Under the pieces are notes generated by a model. The model was not told the DNA's origin. It worked only from the letters and a program-made list of their open reading frames with translations, and did not search any database. Below are positions 16,815 to 25,683 of a DNA stretch of 64,000 nt, piece by piece. The stretch lies in assembly GCF_900142225.1 (NCBI RefSeq), contig NZ_FRAD01000014.1, positions 1 through 64,000 on the forward strand, written 5' to 3'. The position numbers were made by a program, and so were the translations under genes. This DNA is from Hathewaya proteolytica DSM 3090. Lineage in GTDB: Bacteria > Bacillota > Clostridia > Clostridiales > Clostridiaceae. The number at the start of each line of letters is the position of its first letter. Position 1 is the first letter of the stretch.

Positions 16815-18971
16815 TTATTCTACATTCTCATACTTATTCTTGCGAAACATTAAATACAAAAGAAGACCTAACATTGCAAACCCTAATGCTGTTAATAGTG
16901 TAAATCCGGCACCTGTAAATAGTAAGCCAATTTGATATACCATAAATGATATGATATAGGCAAATATACAAAGATATGCAATGGCGAACCATGTCCACTT
17001 TCCACTATTCATTTCACGTTTTATAGCACCCATGGCTGCAAAACATGGAGCACAAAGGAGATTGAATACCATAAAGGAGAATGCCTGAAGGGCTGTAAAA
17101 TCTTTTGCCATCATTGTCCAATACTCCATACCGTCTTCAGCAACTTCTGCAAATCCGTAAAGCACTCCGAAGGTATTTACTACATTTTCTTTTGCTATAA
17201 GTCCAGTAAATGTTCCTACAGATGCTTGCCATGTTCCAAATCCCAGTGGTGCAAATATTGGAGCTATGAATCTACCTATGCTGGACAATAAACTAGTATT
17301 ATTATCCTCTACCATGGCTATGGACCCATCTACAATTCCAAATCCTTGTAAGAACCAAAGTGCTATAGATGACAATAAAATAACCGTTCCTGCACGTTTT
17401 ATGAAAGACCATCCTCTCTCCCAGGTTGCCCTCCATACATTTCCAACAGTTGGAATATGATATGCTGGCAATTCCATAACAAAAGGAGCTGGCTTTCCTG
17501 CAAATGCCTTCGTCTTTTTTAGAATTATTCCAGATATGATTACAGCTGCCACACCGATGAAGTACGCAGCAGGTGCCACCCACCATGCTCCACCAAACAA
17601 GGCACCAGCAATAAGTGCTATAATAGGCATTTTCGCTCCACATGGTATAAAAGAGGTAGTCATAATGGTCATTCTTCTATCCCTCTCGTGTTCTATGGTA
17701 CGAGATGCCATAATGCCTGGCACAGAACATCCTGAACCTATAAGCATTGGTATAAAGCTCTTCCCAGACAATCCAAACTTGCGGAAGATCCTGTCCATGA
17801 TAAATGCTACACGTGCCATATATCCACAATCTTCAAGACATGATAGCATAACAAACAATATTAACATCTGAGGTACAAATCCAAGTACTGCACCAACACC
17901 ACCGATTATACCCTCTGACACTAGCCCTACAAGCCAAGGTGTAACCCCTGCACCTTCCATCCAACCTTTAACACCAGGTATAATCCATTCTCCAAACAAA
18001 GTTTCATTAGTCCAATCAGTTACAAAAGCTCCCACCGTAGTTACTGAAATGTAGTAAACAAGGAACATCACACCTACAAACAATGGCAATGCCGCCCACC
18101 TATTGGTGACGATTCTATCTATTTTATCAGATGCAGATAACTTATGATGTCCATGCTTTTTCTGCACACATTCTTCTATTATACTTCCAATGTAAGTGTA
18201 TCTTTCATTGGTAATAATGCTTTCCGCATCATCATCCATTTCGTCTTCGCAAGCCTTTATATTATTTTCTATTTCATCAATGACATGCTTTGGAAGCTTC
18301 AATTCTTTTAAAATCTTTTCATCTCTTTCAAAAAGCTTAATGGCAATCCAAGGTATATTTTCCTCGCATACTAGAAGCCCATTTTGATTGCCTTCCAGTA
18401 TGCTTTCAATGTTCATTATTCTTTCTCTCACTGTGCTCTTAAAAACCTGTGGCAATGAAGGTATTATATGAGAGGTCTTATACTGTTCAGCTATCTTTAC
18501 CGCTTTTTCTGCTACCTCCTTAGATCCAATTCCCTTCAGTGCCGATGTCTCTATTACCTCACAGCCTAAGTGTTCTGACAGCTTTTTAAGATTTATTACA
18601 TCTCCACGTTTTCTAACCACATCTATCATGTTAATTGCTATAATCATTGGGATTCCCAACTCTAAAAGTTGAGTAGTAAGATAGAGGTTTCTCTCTATGT
18701 TTGTACCATCTATAATGTTTATAATAGCATTTGGTCTTTCCTTCACAAGGTATGATCTGGTAACAACTTCCTCCAGAGTATATGGTGACAATGAATATAT
18801 GCCGGGTAAATCTTGAATTACAACATCCTTATGGCCCTTCAATTTTCCTTCTTTTTTCTCCACAGTAACACCAGGCCAGTTACCAACGTACTGTGCGCTG
18901 CCTGTAAGATCATTGAACATGGTAGTCTTACCGCAGTTAGGGTTCCCTGCTAAAGCAATGGTTAATTTCAT
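16815..18971 (-). CDS. feoB: FeoB, ferrous iron transporter
   Basis: This 718-residue protein has the FeoB layout. An N-terminal GTPase domain shows GNPNCGKTT (residues 9-17), DLPGIYS (54-60) and a NMID G4 motif. A membrane domain follows with two Gate motifs containing GSGCSVPGIMASRT and LCAPCFAAMGAIKRE. It imports Fe2+ across the inner membrane under low oxygen. Upstream are two feoA genes; an inverted repeat GTTAG-N6-CTAAC sits directly before its start. Confidence 0.96.
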   Translation of the reverse strand: MKLTIALAGNPNCGKTTMFNDLTGSAQYVGNWPGVTVEKKEGKLKGHKDVVIQDLPGIYSLSPYTLEEVVTRSYLVKERPNAIINIIDGTNIERNLYLTTQLLELGIPMIIAINMIDVVRKRGDVINLKKLSEHLGCEVIETSALKGIGSKEVAEKAVKIAEQYKTSHIIPSLPQVFKSTVRERIMNIESILEGNQNGLLVCEENIPWIAIKLFERDEKILKELKLPKHVIDEIENNIKACEDEMDDDAESIITNERYTYIGSIIEECVQKKHGHHKLSASDKIDRIVTNRWAALPLFVGVMFLVYYISVTTVGAFVTDWTNETLFGEWIIPGVKGWMEGAGVTPWLVGLVSEGIIGGVGAVLGFVPQMLILFVMLSCLEDCGYMARVAFIMDRIFRKFGLSGKSFIPMLIGSGCSVPGIMASRTIEHERDRRMTIMTTSFIPCGAKMPIIALIAGALFGGAWWVAPAAYFIGVAAVIISGIILKKTKAFAGKPAPFVMELPAYHIPTVGNVWRATWERGWSFIKRAGTVILLSSIALWFLQGFGIVDGSIAMVEDNNTSLLSSIGRFIAPIFAPLGFGTWQASVGTFTGLIAKENVVNTFGVLYGFAEVAEDGMEYWTMMAKDFTALQAFSFMVFNLLCAPCFAAMGAIKREMNSGKWTWFAIAYLCIFAYIISFMVYQIGLLFTGAGFTLLTALGFAMLGLLLYLMFRKNKYENVE

Positions 18972-18987
18972 AGTTATCTCCCTTCTT

Positions 18988-19005
18988 GGTTAGTATCGTC
19001 TAACC
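18988..19005. promoter_or_regulatory. Inverted repeat before feoB, DtxR-like operator candidate
   Basis: GGTTAG (18988-18993) and CTAACC (19000-19005) form a perfect inverted repeat with a 6-nt spacer, between the second feoA and feoB. It has the same GTTAG-N6-CTAAC form as the site at the operon promoter, so a metal-dependent DtxR-type repressor may bind at both. Confidence 0.5.
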
Positions 19006-19020
19006 ACACTTCAAAAAAAA

Positions 19021-19251
19021 TTATTCTACTTCAATATTCTCAGCATCAGCCTTACGTATGGACAGCTCATATCCCCTAACATTTAGCTCCATAGGATCAC
19101 CTAAGGGCGCAACTTTTCTCACAAGTATAGTTGTCCCTTTCGTTATGCCCATATCCATAATGCGCCTCTTTACAGGACCTTCCCCATTTATTTTTTTAAC
19201 ACTTACAGTTTGTCCAATCTTCACGTCTTTTAATGTACTCATCTTTTTCAA
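19021..19251 (-). CDS. feoA: FeoA-like protein (second copy)
   Basis: This 76-residue protein has the SH3-like FeoA pattern: KDVKIGQTVSVKKINGEGPVKRRIMDMGITKGT then VRKVAPLGDPMELNVRGYELSIRKADAENIEV. The LGDPMEI-like block is the family signature. FeoA is a small cytoplasmic partner of FeoB. It lies 5 nt after the first feoA and 49 nt before feoB. Two feoA genes before one feoB are common in clostridia. Confidence 0.92.
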   Translation of the reverse strand: MKKMSTLKDVKIGQTVSVKKINGEGPVKRRIMDMGITKGTTILVRKVAPLGDPMELNVRGYELSIRKADAENIEVE

Positions 19252-19256
19252 CTCCT

Positions 19257-19472
19257 TTAAATCATGATTCTGTTAGCCATGGACTTGTCCAATGCTATTC
19301 TAGTATCCTTAACAGACAAAATCATATTTCCACCCATATCAGAAATTACTGTAACTTCTCCACCAATATTAAAGCCAAGCTCCGATAAGTGTTGACGAAC
19401 CTCATCTCTACCTGTAATTCTAACTATTTTACTTCTCTGTCCTAATTTTGCCATTGATAAAGGCATACCCAT
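19257..19472 (-). CDS. feoA: FeoA-like protein (first copy)
   Basis: This 71-residue protein is the first gene of the feo operon. It shows the FeoA fold pattern (LSMAKLGQRSKIVRITGRDEVRQHLSELGFNIGGEVTVI, with MILSVKDTRIALDKSMANRI at the end), though the sequence differs clearly from the second copy. The start follows AAGGAGGGAATGGGT, with an ATG well placed. It probably acts together with the second FeoA on FeoB. Confidence 0.9.
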   Translation of the reverse strand: MGMPLSMAKLGQRSKIVRITGRDEVRQHLSELGFNIGGEVTVISDMGGNMILSVKDTRIALDKSMANRIMI

Positions 19473-19562
19473 TCCCTCCTTATACTGTAAACCTTCTAAC
19501 CATTAATATTACTCACATACTCACTTTAATATCTTATTATTGCAATTATTAATATTATTTCA

Positions 19563-19619
19563 GTTAGCACTAGCTAACCCTTTCATTTGTATTGTATGCT
19601 AATATTTTAACCTTGTCAA
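19563..19619 (-). promoter_or_regulatory. feo operon promoter with DtxR-like operator
   Basis: On the minus strand TTGACA (19614-19619) and TACAAT (19591-19596) are 17 nt apart, an excellent vegetative promoter. Just downstream, over the likely start point, lies the palindrome GTTAGC-ACTA-GCTAAC (19563-19578). This placement is typical of repression by a metal-loaded DtxR/IdeR-type regulator when iron is plentiful. A DtxR-like gene is in this window (46280-46654). Confidence 0.75.
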
Positions 19620-19660
19620 TAGTTTTTTTATATTATTTACTGATGTGTTAAAACATTAAA

Positions 19661-19708
19661 GCAAAAAATAAAGCAAAGACATGGCGTACACTACGCTTTC
19701 TTTGCTTT
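19661..19708 (-). terminator. Intrinsic terminator after ABC ATPase gene
   Basis: On the minus strand AAAGCAAAGA pairs with TCTTTGCTTT, with an inner stem GCGTA/TACGC, and ATTTTTT follows. It closes the lone ATPase gene ending at 19745. Confidence 0.88.
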
Positions 19709-19744
19709 CACTTCTAATTTCATTACTCTATTTTCATATTTTTT

Positions 19745-20485
19745 CTATATCTTCTGAATTACCTTATTCAAGAACTTAATAGTTCTTGGGTTCTTAGGGT
19801 GATCAAATATCTCTTCTGGTGTACCTTGCTCTACAATGACTCCACCATCCATGAACACCACTCGATCCGCCGCCTCTCTTGCAAATTTCATCTCATGGGT
19901 TACGATCATCATGGTTCTGTGATGTTCTGCTAAATCTCTTATAACCTCTAGTACTTCCTCCACAAGTTCAGGATCAAGGGCTGATGTAGGCTCATCAAAA
20001 AGCATAAGTGTTGGGTTTACAGCCATGGCTCTAGCAATGCCTATTCTCTGTTGTTGTCCACCAGATAACTTAGAAGGATACTGATCTTTTTTATCCATAA
20101 GACCAACTCTCTCAATAAGCTCCAAAGCTATGTTTTCAGCTTCCTTTTTGTCCTTCTTCTGTACCGTAACCAAAGGCTCCATAATATTCTCTAAAGCTGT
20201 TTTATTTTTAAATAAGTTGTAGCTTTGAAAAACCATGGAAGTCTGAAGTCTTAAATCCCTTATATCTTTCTTGCTGCACTCTTCAGCATCCACAGAAACA
20301 TTTCCAATGGTGATGACGCCCTTTTCAGGCTTTTCCAAATAATTTATGCACCTTAAAAGAGTGGATTTACCAGTACCAGAAGGTCCTATAATGGCAACTA
20401 CCTCACCTTTTTTAACCTCTAAATCCACACCCTTTAATACTTCTAAATCATTAAACCTCTTATGAAGCTTCTCTATCTTTATCAT
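19745..20485 (-). CDS. Amino-acid-type ABC transporter ATP-binding protein
   Basis: This 246-residue protein is a complete ABC ATPase of the polar amino acid (GlnQ) type: Walker A GPSGTGKST, signature LSGGQQQRIGIARAM, Walker B LMLFDEPTSALDP, and the switch His in VTHEM. It would energise amino acid uptake. No permease or binding protein gene lies beside it, and its own terminator follows, so it must pair with partners encoded elsewhere. Confidence 0.9.
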   Translation of the reverse strand: MIKIEKLHKRFNDLEVLKGVDLEVKKGEVVAIIGPSGTGKSTLLRCINYLEKPEKGVITIGNVSVDAEECSKKDIRDLRLQTSMVFQSYNLFKNKTALENIMEPLVTVQKKDKKEAENIALELIERVGLMDKKDQYPSKLSGGQQQRIGIARAMAVNPTLMLFDEPTSALDPELVEEVLEVIRDLAEHHRTMMIVTHEMKFAREAADRVVFMDGGVIVEQGTPEEIFDHPKNPRTIKFLNKVIQKI

Positions 20486-20661
20486 GCTATTGTTCTCCTC
20501 AAATCATTCGTTCTCAACATAATACTATGCTTTTCACAACTTGTTGTCCAATAGATAACATGAATAGATAATTTTAAATTTATTATTTTATTAAATAGCT
20601 TTTTCTCTTTTTTCCATCACTGCCAAGTACAAAAGAGCCGTATAGTTATTCCGCAAAAAAA

Positions 20662-20702
20662 CAAATCCCAGCACCACAAGAAATTTTCTCATGATGCTGG
20701 GC
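20662..20702 (-). terminator. Intrinsic terminator of the polysaccharide operon
   Basis: On the minus strand CCCAGCATCA pairs with the later TGGTGCTGGG over an AT-rich loop, and a T-run (GTTTTTTT) follows. It lies after the DUF1294 gene and would end the long operon that starts near 33776. Confidence 0.82.
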
Positions 20703-20717
20703 AGCTTATGCTCAAAG

Positions 20718-21002
20718 TTACATTTTAAAACTAATATATATTGTTAGCAAAATCTGCATTATTATGATAGCTGGCACTCCTAGGGTGAACTTTACATGCT
20801 TTGTCTTGTGCCTAAAGACTTTCATCCCCAAAAGGGAGCCCACGCTACCACCCAAAGCAGCTATGATAAGCAGCATGTTTTCACTGATGCGCCATTTATT
20901 TTTTATGGCACGTCTTTTGTCTATAAACATGGAAACATAGCCAACCACGTTTATGATTAAAAGGTATGTGAAACTTATTATATACAGGGTCTCTTTAGCC
21001 AT
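20718..21002 (-). CDS. DUF1294 membrane protein
   Basis: This 94-residue protein has about three hydrophobic segments and the DUF1294 pattern: YVSMFIDKRRAIKNKWRI followed by a glycine-rich helix (LIIAALGGSVGSLLGMKVFRHKT). The family is small, of unknown function, and often fused to cold-shock domains in other bacteria. It starts 3 nt after rfbB and is followed by a terminator, so it is carried as the last gene of the polysaccharide operon, probably without a shared role. Confidence 0.78.
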   Translation of the reverse strand: MAKETLYIISFTYLLIINVVGYVSMFIDKRRAIKNKWRISENMLLIIAALGGSVGSLLGMKVFRHKTKHVKFTLGVPAIIIMQILLTIYISFKM

Positions 21003-21005
21003 AAA

Positions 21006-22067
21006 TTATTTCTCGGACCTCTCATACATTCTTCTGTAATATTCTACATAATCCTTGGATACCACATTTTTCAGCCAATCGTAATTTGCCAAATACCATT
21101 CTATGGTCTTTACGATACCTTCTTCAAAGCAAGTTTCAGGGTACCAGCCCAAATCTTCTTTAATTTTTGAAGAATCTATGGCATATCTTCTATCGTGACC
21201 TTTTCTATCCTTTACAAAAGCAATGAGATCCTCAGTTATATTTTCATCCACGTTTCTTCCAAGGTACTTAATTACAAGCTTTACAATGTCGATATTTGTC
21301 TTTTCATTGTGGCCACCTATATTATAAACTTCTCCAACTTTGCCCTTTGAAACTACCAGGTCTATGGCTTTGCAGTGATCTTCTACGTAAAGCCAATCCC
21401 TTACATTGAGACCATCACCGTACACTGGCACCCCTCTGTGGCTCATGCAGTTGTTTATGATAAGAGGTATGAGTTTTTCTGGAAATTGGTACGGTCCATA
21501 GTTATTGGAGCATCTAGTAATATTCACAGGCAATTTATATGTTTCATGATATGCATTTACTAATAAATCAGCGGATGCCTTACTAGCTGAGTAAGGGCTA
21601 TTAGGTGATATGTTGTTTGTTTCTGTGAAGTAACCCGTTTCTCCTAAGGAGCCATATACTTCGTCAGTGGATACCTGAAGGAATTTTACACCCTCTTTAT
21701 AGCCATCTTCTACTTTCCACGCTTCCATGGCACAATTCAGCAAATTCATAGTGCCTAAGACATTGCTCTCTATAAATATTTCTGGATTTGTTATGCTTCT
21801 ATCTACATGAGATTCTGCTGCAAAGTTTACTACATAATGGATTTCATTTTCACTAAATAATTTTTGCACTAATTCCCTATCTCTTATGTTTCCCTTTACA
21901 AAAGTATACATGTCATTCTTCTCTACGGATTTTAGGTTTTCCAAATTGCCTGCGTAGGTCAATGCATCTAAATTAATTATCCTTATATCCTTGTGTTCTT
22001 TTAACATATATATAACAAAATTTGAGCCGATAAATCCAGCTCCCCCAGTAACTAAGTATGTCTTCAT
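21006..22067 (-). CDS. rfbB: dTDP-glucose 4,6-dehydratase
   Basis: This 353-residue protein is an extended short-chain dehydrogenase with the NAD-binding GGAGFIGSNFV motif near the N-terminus, STDEVYG (catalytic Thr-Asp-Glu region) and the YSASK catalytic Tyr-Lys pair. It turns dTDP-glucose into dTDP-4-keto-6-deoxyglucose. Its start overlaps the end of rfbC by 4 nt, and rfbA lies upstream, so three of the four dTDP-rhamnose genes are together. The fourth, rfbD, is not seen in the window. Confidence 0.95.
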   Translation of the reverse strand: MKTYLVTGGAGFIGSNFVIYMLKEHKDIRIINLDALTYAGNLENLKSVEKNDMYTFVKGNIRDRELVQKLFSENEIHYVVNFAAESHVDRSITNPEIFIESNVLGTMNLLNCAMEAWKVEDGYKEGVKFLQVSTDEVYGSLGETGYFTETNNISPNSPYSASKASADLLVNAYHETYKLPVNITRCSNNYGPYQFPEKLIPLIINNCMSHRGVPVYGDGLNVRDWLYVEDHCKAIDLVVSKGKVGEVYNIGGHNEKTNIDIVKLVIKYLGRNVDENITEDLIAFVKDRKGHDRRYAIDSSKIKEDLGWYPETCFEEGIVKTIEWYLANYDWLKNVVSKDYVEYYRRMYERSEK

Positions 22068-22609
22068 AAGGTTTCAACTCCTCCCCACTTCTCGTCTTTG
22101 TCCGATAAGTTCAGCTTTTCTAGGTTTTCTATAGGCCATTTAACTCCTACGGTCTTGTCATCCCACCTTATACCACCCTCATCTTCTGGATGGTAGAAAT
22201 CGGTGCACTTATAAGTAAATATAGCTTCCTCTGATAGAACTACAAAGCCGTGAGCAAATCCCTCTGGAATGTAAAACTGTCTCTTATTATCTTCTGTTAG
22301 TAGAACACCCTCCCACTTAAGGTAAGTAGGTGAATCCTTTCGTATATCAACAGCCACATCAAAAATCTCGCCCTTTAAAGCTCTCACTAGCTTTCCCTGT
22401 GGATGCTTTTTTTGAAAATGAAGTCCACGAAGTACTCCCTTTGTGGAAAAAGATTGATTGTCCTGTACGAATTCCATATCAAGTCCCGCTGCGTGAAAGT
22501 CATTTTTATTGTATGTTTCCATAAAATAGCCTCTGTTATCGCCAAAGGCTTTAGTTTCAATTATATACAAGCCTTCAATGGAGGTTTTTTTAAATTCAAA
22601 TTTTCCCAT
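22064..22609 (-). CDS. rfbC: dTDP-4-dehydrorhamnose 3,5-epimerase
   Basis: This 181-residue cupin-fold protein has the family's length and motifs: GLHFQKKHPQGKLVRALKG with the catalytic His, and IPEGFAHGFVVLSEEA with the conserved beta-strand residues, then YKCTDFYHPEDEGGI. It epimerises dTDP-4-keto-6-deoxyglucose to the L-lyxo form. It lies 55 nt after rfbA and overlaps rfbB. Confidence 0.95.
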   Translation of the reverse strand: MGKFEFKKTSIEGLYIIETKAFGDNRGYFMETYNKNDFHAAGLDMEFVQDNQSFSTKGVLRGLHFQKKHPQGKLVRALKGEIFDVAVDIRKDSPTYLKWEGVLLTEDNKRQFYIPEGFAHGFVVLSEEAIFTYKCTDFYHPEDEGGIRWDDKTVGVKWPIENLEKLNLSDKDEKWGGVETL

Positions 22610-22664
22610 TTCTTGCCCTCCTTATATTTTGTCCTATTATTTCATCTTACTAACTTCAGTTTAA

Positions 22665-23543
22665 TTATTTTTCGTCACTGCCAACTGCAATGTCCATAAG
22701 ATACTTTCCATATCCTGTTTTCAATAGAGGTTCGGCTAACTTTTCTAATTCAGTTTTGTTGATCCAGCCTTTTCTATAGGCAATCTCCTCTAAGCAAGCA
22801 ATATATGTACCTTGAGTGCTCTGAACAGCTTCCACAAAATTAGATGCCTTTAACATAGAGCTATGTGTACCAGTATCTAACCACGCCATTCCTCTTCCAA
22901 GTAAGTCTACCTTTAGAGTTCCCTCTTCCATGTACAACTTATTTAAATCTGTTATCTCTAACTCCCCTCTTTTCGACGGTTTTAAAGACTTTGCCTTTTC
23001 GCACACCGAATTGTCATAAAAATATAACCCTGGCACTGCATACTTTGATTTTGGAATTTCTGGCTTTTCTTCTAAAGATATGACCTTATTATCTTTGTCA
23101 AACTCCACTACACCAAATTCACGAGGATTCTGCACGTAGTAACCGAATATCATGGCACCCTTTTTAATTGATGCACCTATATCAAGATGTTTTCCGAAAC
23201 TCTGTCCCCAAAAAATATTATCCCCTAAAATAAGACATACATTGTCATGGCCTATGAACTTCTCTCCAATAATGAAAGCCTCTGCTAGACCGTTAGGTTC
23301 AGCTTGCACTTCATAGCTTATATTAAGACCCAATTCTCCCCCATGTCCAAATAGCTCTTGAAACACCTTAACATCTCTAGCTGTGGAGATGATAAGTATA
23401 TCCCTTATGCCACTTAACATAAGCACAGACATAGGATAGTATATCATGGGTTTGTCGTATATTGGCACCATTTGCTTAGACATTGCTTTTGTAACAGGGT
23501 AAAGCCTAGTGCCAGACCCTCCTGCAAGAATTATTCCCTTCAT
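22665..23543 (-). CDS. rfbA: Glucose-1-phosphate thymidylyltransferase
   Basis: This 292-residue protein opens with MKGIILAGGSGTRLYPVT, the nucleotide-binding signature, followed by SKQMVPIYDKPMIYYP and later EKPEIPKSKYAVPGLYFYD, all typical of RmlA/RfbA. It couples dTTP and glucose-1-phosphate to give dTDP-glucose, the first step toward dTDP-rhamnose or another deoxysugar. It is followed by rfbC and rfbB. Confidence 0.95.
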   Translation of the reverse strand: MKGIILAGGSGTRLYPVTKAMSKQMVPIYDKPMIYYPMSVLMLSGIRDILIISTARDVKVFQELFGHGGELGLNISYEVQAEPNGLAEAFIIGEKFIGHDNVCLILGDNIFWGQSFGKHLDIGASIKKGAMIFGYYVQNPREFGVVEFDKDNKVISLEEKPEIPKSKYAVPGLYFYDNSVCEKAKSLKPSKRGELEITDLNKLYMEEGTLKVDLLGRGMAWLDTGTHSSMLKASNFVEAVQSTQGTYIACLEEIAYRKGWINKTELEKLAEPLLKTGYGKYLMDIAVGSDEK

Positions 23544-23561
23544 GAAAACTACCTTCCTTTT

Positions 23562-24413
23562 TTATTTATTATGCCTCTTACCAAAGAAAGTTCCAAGGTA
23601 TCTAGCTGCAAAGTTAGGCACAATCTGAAAAATTACCTGGTATTCTCTTTCCTGCCAAGCTCTCTTTAACACATAGCTAAACAAAGAGAAACCAGTTTTA
23701 TTTGCTTTATATTCTAAAAGATATCTGTTCTGTCCTAGAAAAACCCCTGTGTCGTAATATCTTTTGTATAATTGTTTTAAAGTGAATTTGTGGGAATGTA
23801 CCACCCAAGAATTAGCACAGTATTTAATCCTATAGCCATTCGTGATCAATTTGTAGGCAAAATACATGTCCTCATTGGTAGGCATTCTTTTGCCATCGTA
23901 ACCCTTTAGTTCTACAAATATATCCCTTCTTATAGCAGAAGCTGCGTCGGAAAAGAAAAACGTTCTAAAGCCTAATTGGGGGATGCTATCCTTCGACACT
24001 ATTCTGCTGTTTTTTTCGTAGTTTTTCTCCCTTATATACTTTTCTATGCCACGTTCCTCACATATTTGACGGCTAAAGGCAGCTTCACACTGTCCTTCTG
24101 AAATAGGTTGGGTAAGATTGTATAACCATAGGGAATCTTTTACTATTATGTCCTGGGTAATAAAAACCACGATGCTGCCCTTTGCTTCCATGGCGGCTAT
24201 TTCTCTAGTTGTGCTATGTGAAAACTCTTCAGGCGTAGTAATGCTGTACTCGCAGTGAAGTCTTTTTAGAATATCTTCACTGTTATCCCCTGTTTCGGTC
24301 AACACATATTTTATAGAGCGTATGTCTACCTTTTCCTGTTTCAGTATGCTCTTATGCAGTTTTTCTATATATCCTTCACCCTTATACAAAGGGCATATTA
24401 TAGAAATATCCAT
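23562..24413 (-). CDS. Glycosyltransferase, family 2 type
   Basis: I start at the ATG at 24413 (MDISIICPLYKGEGYI, 283 aa), which has GGAGAG just upstream; the frame is open further back but that part is not protein-like. The N-terminus is the Rossmann-like nucleotide-sugar fold, and residues around TQDIIVKDSLW and RIKYCANSWVVHSHKF fit rhamnosyltransferase-like GT2 enzymes. Given rfbBCA next door, transfer of rhamnose or a related sugar is likely. It lies 18 nt before rfbA. Confidence 0.8.
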   Translation of the reverse strand: MDISIICPLYKGEGYIEKLHKSILKQEKVDIRSIKYVLTETGDNSEDILKRLHCEYSITTPEEFSHSTTREIAAMEAKGSIVVFITQDIIVKDSLWLYNLTQPISEGQCEAAFSRQICEERGIEKYIREKNYEKNSRIVSKDSIPQLGFRTFFFSDAASAIRRDIFVELKGYDGKRMPTNEDMYFAYKLITNGYRIKYCANSWVVHSHKFTLKQLYKRYYDTGVFLGQNRYLLEYKANKTGFSLFSYVLKRAWQEREYQVIFQIVPNFAARYLGTFFGKRHNK

Positions 24414-24423
24414 AACTCTCTCC

Positions 24424-25683
24424 TTACAAGCTACTTTCTTTTTCTTCCCTTTGCAGTATATTTGAAAATACCACAAGGAAAATATAAATTGTTGAAAATT
24501 GTTTTATTATTGGGCTCTCTACAAGATTAAACAAGAAAACATAAACCACAAAACTTATTATAAAAGATAAATAATTGTTGTCTTTTATATGCAAATTTAG
24601 CTTCTTCATTTTCCTTAAAGTCATTATAAGCATCCCTATTATAAATATTGTACACAATCCGCCAAAATCCACCATAAGTTCTAAAAATCCATTGTGGGCA
24701 CTTGGGGGTATGGATCCATATATATTTCTAATATAACATTTGCCATATACATTGGCAGTTAAAAAGGCTGAAAATCCAAAGCCAAGGAAGGGTTTAGCTA
24801 CTATGCCTCTCAATACACCATCCCAAATAACACTTCGACTAGTAAGTGATGCATCTCTTCCCATTCTCTCTAATATTTTAACATAAAATGGCGGCGACGT
24901 AACTATGATAAGTAAAATAAGTATTATTCCAGGGATTATAAAAATTAAAGTCATGGACGCAAGCTTTCTGTTTCTGCAAGCAAGCACAAGAAAAATCATA
25001 ACTGGCAAAAGAAGCAGTGAAGTCATGCTTTTTGATAAATATATCAGCATTAGACAAATTACCATGCAAGCCACAGACATTTTTCGCCTTTTCTTATTTT
25101 TTTCACTGTTAATGTACATCCATACACTTATGCCTGCGCCAAGCACAGAATACAAGCCCAAAGTATTTCTATGTTTAAACAATCCTTTGATTGGTCTAAA
25201 GGCATATCTCATCTCCTCTAGCTGTATTGTGCCTGGAAGCCCTATAATGGATATATACAAGTTTATTATTCCCAATGCAAGGAACCAAATGAAAATCATA
25301 TGAAAAAATTCTTCCTTATCGTAAGTAATCCCAATATAAATAGCTGGTATAGTAGTAATACAAAGGAAATATGCATTTTTCAAGGTTTCCAAGTGGTATA
25401 CAGACCATATGGAAGATAAAATACTAAAGGCCATTACGGACAAAAACAGTACATTAAAGCCTAGAAGCTTTTCCCTTAAGTGCTTATCCTTAAGAATATA
25501 AATAGTTACAAAAAAGGTCAGCGCTGAAAAATATATGTACTTCATCAACTTCACAACAGCGTACTCACCAAGGGCTATACCTGAAGTAAAAAATAACATG
25601 GCAAACAGTATGCCGTATCGGAAGTATTTATTTTTAAACTTATTTTCAGTTATCTTTGCAATATTATCCATTAATTTTATCAT
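24424..25683 (-). CDS. O-antigen ligase/polymerase-like membrane protein
   Basis: This 419-residue protein has about ten or more hydrophobic segments and a large loop with PPSAHNGFLELMVDFG, close to the Wzy_C/WaaL signature (HN-x-[FYL]-L). It probably polymerises or ligates the repeat units made by the enzymes around it. It starts where the flippase gene ends (shared base at 25683) and precedes the glycosyltransferase. Confidence 0.82.
   Translation of the reverse strand: MIKLMDNIAKITENKFKNKYFRYGILFAMLFFTSGIALGEYAVVKLMKYIYFSALTFFVTIYILKDKHLREKLLGFNVLFLSVMAFSILSSIWSVYHLETLKNAYFLCITTIPAIYIGITYDKEEFFHMIFIWFLALGIINLYISIIGLPGTIQLEEMRYAFRPIKGLFKHRNTLGLYSVLGAGISVWMYINSEKNKKRRKMSVACMVICLMLIYLSKSMTSLLLLPVMIFLVLACRNRKLASMTLIFIIPGIILILLIIVTSPPFYVKILERMGRDASLTSRSVIWDGVLRGIVAKPFLGFGFSAFLTANVYGKCYIRNIYGSIPPSAHNGFLELMVDFGGLCTIFIIGMLIMTLRKMKKLNLHIKDNNYLSFIISFVVYVFLFNLVESPIIKQFSTIYIFLVVFSNILQREEKESSL

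Noticed and set aside
19745..20485. Part of a complete amino acid transporter operon
   Set aside because: No permease or binding-protein gene lies on either side; a terminator follows directly.
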